From Lenisia limosa (lineage: Eukaryota > Breviatea), in contig LPNZ01009670.1 of NCBI GenBank assembly GCA_001655205.1, positions 1-37,426 on the forward strand: a DNA stretch of 37,426 bases. Reading direction: 5' to 3'. Position 1 is the first letter of the stretch. Each line of letters begins with the position of its first letter. Shown one piece after another: positions 37,203 through 37,426 of this stretch. Below the pieces are notes generated by a model that saw only the letters and a list, made by a program, of their open reading frames with translations, was not told where the DNA came from and did no database searches. Made by a program: the position numbers and the translations under genes.

Positions 37203-37426
37203 CTTGGATAGACAAAAAAAAAACAAATGATTGGATGGCTGAGCGTAACATATGAAATTAGAAGAAACATAAGATAAAGAAACATGTGATACGATATACA
37301 AATGCGAACCGGACAACAGAAAGCAAGCTCATAGTATCCAAGATGATATCCCATAAACACTCATATCAAACATATAAGCAATGCAGTCGAAGACAAGGCC
37401 CAGCATGACGCAAATGAACACAGTGT

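Overview
This is a nuclear genome window from an intron-rich eukaryote, most likely a free-living or parasitic protist. I cannot name the lineage from sequence alone. Genes are cut into short exons (about 11 to 190 nt) by GT-AG introns, mostly 60 to 500 nt. Exons are balanced in base composition and introns are AT-rich. No bacterial signals, tRNA or rRNA genes were seen. There are 16 runs of N, many ending on G or C homopolymers, and some hide exon sequence. All gene models below were spliced by eye, using frame, splice signals and family motifs.

Layout, left to right: (1) the last two exons of ATG8 (+, to 415); (2) a long spacer, 416-3220; (3) a transmembrane adenylyl cyclase-like gene (+, about 3221-13966) with two membrane blocks and two class III cyclase domains; (4) a convergent spacer, 13967-15155; (5) a minus-strand exon cluster of unknown function (15156-17485), perhaps an alternative 3' extension of the next gene; (6) a 5'-3' exoribonuclease of the XRN family (-, 27134 down to 17994); (7) a 630-bp divergent promoter region; (8) a bifunctional 6-phosphofructo-2-kinase/fructose-2,6-bisphosphatase gene (+, 27765-32668); (9) a 147-bp convergent spacer; (10) an RCC1-repeat protein with a sushi-like cysteine-rich N-terminal part (-, 32816 to beyond 37202).

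The genes look like unrelated housekeeping and signalling functions (autophagy, cyclic nucleotide signalling, RNA decay, glycolytic control), not an operon-like system. Three observations stand out. First, the two cyclase domains appear to be complementary halves in the reverse order to animal enzymes: the first keeps the Asn/Arg pair and the second keeps the two metal aspartates. Second, a dispersed repeat lies at or near the 3' end of introns in three different genes, always on the coding strand, and appears to carry the pyrimidine tract, as expected of an introner-like element. Third, there is a set of small inverted-repeat elements with TA-flanked ends (MITE-like), two of which sit directly beside 5' splice sites.
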